The position numbers and the translations under genes are program-made. The notes beneath the pieces are model-generated. The model was not told the DNA's origin, did no database searches, and saw only the letters and a list, made by a program, of their open reading frames with translations. Positions 61,484 through 64,000 of a stretch of DNA of 64,000 nt are shown in pieces. Positions within the stretch are counted from its first letter, which is position 1. Every line of letters starts with the position of its first letter. Origin of the DNA: Hofstenia miamia (lineage: Eukaryota; Xenacoelomorpha; Acoela); assembly GCA_004352715.1 (NCBI GenBank), contig SCFE01000070.1:498382-562381 (forward strand), read 5' to 3'.

Positions 61484-62147
61484 NNNNNNNNNNNNNNNNN
61501 NNNNNNNNNNNNNNNNNNNNNNNNNNNNNNNNNNNNNNNNNNNNNNNNNNNNNNNNNNNNNNNNNNNNNNNNNNNNNNNNNNNNNNNNNNNNNNNNNNNN
61601 NNNNNNNNNNNNNNNNNNNNNNNNNNNNNNNNNNNNNNNNNNNNNNNNNNNNNNNNNNNNNNNNNNNNNNNNNNNNNNNNNNNNNNNNNNNNNNNNNNNN
61701 NNNNNNNNNNNNNNNNNNNNNNNNNNNNNNNNNNNNNNNNNNNNNNNNNNNNNNNNNNNNNNNNNNNNNNNNNNNNNNNNNNNNNNNNNNNNNNNNNNNN
61801 NNNNNNNNNNNNNNNNNNNNNNNNNNNNNNNNNNNNNNNNNNNNNNNNNNNNNNNNNNNNNNNNNNNNNNNNNNNNNNNNNNNNNNNNNNNNNNNNNNNN
61901 NNNNNNNNNNNNNNNNNNNNNNNNNNNNNNNNNNNNNNNNNNNNNNNTATATATATATTAAAATTTTTTTATTAAACGATAAATATTTAGTTTGGATTAT
62001 TATGAATTAAGTGATTTTGAAAGATACATTGTTCGAGTATCGGAATCATTATTCATTGCAATCAGCATCGTGAATCCATTTGTTTACTTGGTTCTTTTTA
62101 AAGGGAAGAAAATATTTACTCGCTTTCAAAGAAAACGACAGAAATGA
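52186..62147 (+). CDS. LDLa-repeat rhodopsin-like 7TM receptor (interrupted by a stop; TM7 exon distant)
   Basis: Exon 1, 52,186-52,682, has a hydrophobic signal peptide (FVSVCFWLFLIKLAHSC) and LDLa-type cysteine repeats, including CNGRIDCPNGEDEEFC. It contains TAA at 52,660 but ends at consensus donor GTAAGT with phase 2, matching exon 2 (52,787-53,081), which carries QICNHHLDCKNGQDE. Exon 3 starts at 54,712 in matching phase and encodes TM1 (GLPLN), TM2 (GTITDILN), TM3 ending AVERL (DRY variant) and TM6 (LSLPLIF). Exon 61,991-62,147 supplies TM7 with NPFVY and a short basic tail. Leucine-rich repeats of relaxin/glycoprotein-type receptors are absent. The junction from exon 3 (after 55,743 or nearby) to the TM7 exon is unresolved; an intermediate exon may be missing. 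Confidence 0.72.
53082..54711 (+). other. Intron between the LDLa exon and the 7TM exon
   Basis: It starts at donor GTAAAA and ends TTATTTCCTTAG. The 90-codon frame at 54,335 inside it has no motif. No additional leucine-rich or LDLa exon was found in it. Confidence 0.6.
55949..55984. repeat. (TA)n microsatellite
   Basis: About 35 bases of uninterrupted TA, just before a transposase relic. Confidence 0.9.
56030..56720 (-). pseudogene. Tc1/mariner-superfamily transposase relic inside the receptor gene
   Basis: Reading leftward, a linker-like part (VEETVAIKKKFINQIVSN, about 56,640) comes first, then SDDAYLLLKEAIKRHNCRIW around the first Asp (56,437-56,378). After that come SIKVGIWFGFTSSFLPTPII and MQDDAPHH with the second Asp (about 56,186). 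A degraded third-residue region near 56,080 gives INPLDIG. It has several frameshifts and lies antisense in the long region between the receptor's exon 3 and TM7 exon. Confidence 0.55.
56746..57164. mobile_element. hAT-type MITE, CAGAAGTTGGAAT ends
   Basis: It starts CAGAAGTTGGAATCGG and ends, read inward, CACAGTTGGAATTGGG. The flanking octamers TTGTAGAA (56,738) and TTGTACAA (57,165) differ at one position, as expected for an old 8-base target duplication. The interior has GGTTCGGTTTCAG-like words near both ends. It is non-coding. Confidence 0.65.
57392..57634. repeat. (CT)n-(TA)n microsatellite with assembly gap
   Basis: CT repeats pass into TA, then a 187-base N-run (57,424-57,610), then TA again. 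Confidence 0.95.
57636..57690. repeat. Solo end of the CAGAGTTGGAAT element family
   Basis: CAGAGTTGGAATTAGGTTCGG closely matches the ends of the MITE at 56,746-57,164. No partner end was found downstream; the rest may lie in the gap or be deleted. Confidence 0.5.
57700..60240. other. Long intronic or intergenic stretch with a foldback repeat and no gene
   Basis: At 58,230-58,355 two arms of about 28 bases (TTAATCGGCCCGATTAAATC and, inverted, TTAATCAGGCCTATTAAATC) enclose about 65 bases, a small foldback element. At 59,452-59,560 an imperfect ~35-base unit (TTATAAGACGTTGAGGAGAC type) repeats about three times. No coding signal beyond these. Confidence 0.45.
60250..60592. repeat. (TA)n microsatellite with assembly gap
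   Basis: TA borders a 301-base N-run (60,268-60,568). Confidence 0.95.
60600..61440. other. No gene seen
   Basis: AT-rich, with a short TA run at 61,200. No open frame with family features. Confidence 0.4.
61451..61957. repeat. (TA)n microsatellite with assembly gap, just before the receptor TM7 exon
   Basis: TA borders a 464-base N-run (61,484-61,947). The acceptor of the TM7 exon is only 43 bases after the gap. Confidence 0.95.
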
Positions 62148-62340
62148 TGAGCACTGCGAAATTAGAATTTTCCTTATCTCTCATTTAATGTGTCTCTCTA
62201 CCCTCAACCCCCTATACTATTTTAGTGTTCCGCACGTATTGAGACGATTTACAAAACATTATTTGTATGTCAATTAACAGAATATATTATCACATTTTTG
62301 CTATAATATTATAAAGTCTATTTATTTATAGCTTTCACAG

Positions 62341-62733
62341 TAGAGATGCGCGTGGTAGACATATTTGTAAAATTTACCGCACTGCAGCATCGTATTGCCA
62401 TCACCTACCGGTGCAGAAATACGAAACTCAGCACAGGATACCGTACTAGATTGAAAGTTACATCGGTTACCGCAAAATCCTTATTAATGAACTAAGCAAC
62501 TTTAATGTTTATAAAGTTTTACTGCTAGACATTTTTTCATCTAAATTACAAATTCTATTAATATTTATCATTGATATTTTTGAGAAAATAGTTTATAGTG
62601 GTATTTTTATTATTATTTTTTCGCCAAACTCGCTACGTACTTTTTTGAACGGCAGTGCCACTGCATGTTTTGTCCCCCGCGATTGAACCGCAATGACCGT
62701 TTTTCTAATGCTACCGCACCGCGCACATCTCTA
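62341..62733. mobile_element. MITE with TAGAGATG(C/T)GCG ends
   Basis: The left end TAGAGATGCGCGTGGTA and the right end, read inward, TAGAGATGTGCGCGGTGCGG enclose about 390 non-coding bases with scattered ACCGCA words. The flanking octamers TTTCACAG and TTTCAATG agree at six of eight positions, suggesting an old hAT-type duplication. A single end of the same family lies at 16,837 in the MFSD1 intron. Confidence 0.55.
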
Positions 62734-62749
62734 TTTCAATGCTTGGTTC

Positions 62750-63330
62750 ATCAATACACATTTTTATAAGTAAAAGTAATTCACAAATAGCAAACATCAT
62801 TGAATTGTTCTATGTGGCGAGCCGAAAGTATTCAAAAGTAAAATGAGTCGAGCCGAGATGAAAGATTTGGGCTCGTCGACAAATCTAGCAAGCATTTTCA
62901 GAGAACTTAGAAGGAAAATAATGGGAATTCATTTGAAAACTAAAACCAACAAATGGAAACTTATTAAAACCTTAAAACTTTCCAAAAAGGACAATTTATC
63001 AGTTTCTTATAACTATAAATTGCGTGAATAGACATGCCATCTAGCAAAAAAATAATAAAATTACTTTTGGTACTTGCAACAAATATGTGATTCAATATTC
63101 AGTGGGTAAATCATTAGCAAACCACAATTATTTACAAGACATGTAAAATAACAATAATGATAGTTTATTTTTAAACCTTTGTGCAATACAAAAAAGTATA
63201 ATAATACTTATTTAGGTTTAAAGTAAATTGTTTTCTATAAATCCATTTAGTTGTAAATTGATATTACTTAGTTACAGACTATATTCTTTGAATATCCAAA
63301 TAAGTTCCTTTCTGTGGTAATAGTTTTAAT
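62750..63330. other. No recognisable gene
   Basis: The plus-strand frame 62,843-63,031 (62 codons, lysine-rich, starting MSRAEMKDLGSSTNLAS) is the only one of note. It has no known motif. Confidence 0.3.
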
Positions 63331-63339
63331 ATAATTTTT

Positions 63340-63905
63340 TCTTAATTTCTTTAAAATTCGATTCTTCTTTAATTTCAGGTGATAATTTGTTCTATAGATC
63401 TATACATTAATTGATAAAACAGTTCTTCATGATTGTTTTTCTAAATTTAAATTTTAAATTTTGATCTATTTTTGAAAAATATTTGTAATGATTTTAGTTT
63501 TTGTAAATAGTCTAATGAAAAAAGATTTTAAATTCTTCTGGTATTTTTTGTTTCTTTTTCACATATAATAGCTAACTCGACTTCAACATTCTTTCTATCT
63601 TATTTTTTGATCGCCTAGATAAGTTTGTCAGCAGACATGATGAATATAAATACTGAGGCAGATTATACGATTTCAATACCCTTATTTTCTATTTAATTGT
63701 TATAAAGCTTTGTAATTTATTTTATTAATATGTTTCTTAAATATTAAATTATTATCATAAATAATTCCTAGGTATACAATTTCAAATGTAGTGTAAAAAT
63801 TAGTGCTCGAAGTTATGCCGAAAAAGCTGAAACTATGGTTTTCACTTACAATCAAATCCAAACCGAAAAAAAAGCAAAACCGAGTTTTGCGGTTTTCAGC
63901 CAAAG
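63340..63905 (-). pseudogene. LINE-type reverse transcriptase C-terminal relic
   Basis: The minus-strand frame from 63,903 ends in a segment like VYLGIIYDNNLIFKKHINKI. This matches the 'KYLG(I/V)xxDxxLxFxxHI' block that follows the palm in non-LTR reverse transcriptases. Downstream pieces (to about 63,340) continue in broken frames, with LQKLKSLQIFF and IYRSIE-like words typical of the thumb region. The 5' part lies beyond or before the window's preserved sequence. Confidence 0.5.
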
Positions 63906-64000
63906 CAGTGGCCTATAACGTTTTTTCCAAGATACGATGCAGTTCTCTTGAAGCAATCAAAATCTTCTTGCAAAATAAAACTTTACTTTTTCCATCTTCA

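Noticed and set aside
1-64000. CRISPR array, operon, Shine-Dalgarno or bacterial origin
   Set aside because: The DNA is eukaryotic with introns. The short repeats seen are microsatellites, iterons or transposon ends with no unique spacers of constant length.
1-64000. tRNA or rRNA genes
   Set aside because: No cloverleaf with T-loop GTTCRA and matching acceptor stem, and no rRNA-like GC-rich conserved block was noticed on either strand; no systematic scan was possible.

Overview
The window is AT-rich nuclear DNA from an animal. It has spliceosomal introns with clear donors and acceptors, conserved metazoan genes, long (TA)n microsatellites, and a dense mixture of decayed DNA transposons and retroelements. 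An arthropod-like invertebrate is plausible from the transposon spectrum, but I cannot name the species. Eight N-runs and two single-N joins interrupt the assembly; most touch a TA microsatellite.

Three host genes can be modelled from splice sites and reading phase. (1) An MFSD1-type lysosomal transporter lies on the minus strand (15.7-18.3 kb), with a non-coding first exon and three coding exons; its 3' exons are not found. (2) A complete six-exon CLK/LAMMER kinase of 453 aa lies on the minus strand (20,961-25,219). It has an N-terminal RS-rich region and an altered LAMMER signature. (3) A receptor with LDLa-type cysteine-rich repeats joined directly to a rhodopsin-like 7TM domain lies on the plus strand (52.2-62.1 kb). 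Its first exon carries an in-frame stop just before a good splice donor, and its TM7 exon is 6 kb downstream. These three genes show no functional link.

The rest is mobile DNA: a tyrosine-recombinase element with repeated partial copies (5.7-8.75 kb), a degraded transposon ORF (9.1-10.2 kb), several Tc1/mariner relics (11.6-14.6, 48.8-49.5, 50.6-51.3, 56.0-56.7 kb), LINE reverse-transcriptase fragments (26.7-27.9 and 63.3-63.9 kb) and non-autonomous hAT-like elements.

The most unusual region is 29.5-46.45 kb. It is almost free of CpG (I count about four in 17 kb), while both flanks have normal CpG. It holds five copies of a ~0.7-kb LTR-like repeat. Four of these form a nested, nearly symmetric inverted arrangement (A, B, B', A') centred near 41.1 kb. 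Between the copies are a broken B-family DNA polymerase/SF1 helicase gene on the plus strand and a broken Gag-protease gene (CCHC zinc knuckle, then an altered retropepsin motif) on the minus strand. I read it as a decayed large virus-like or transposon insertion of unknown family. A chimeric assembly is the main alternative.
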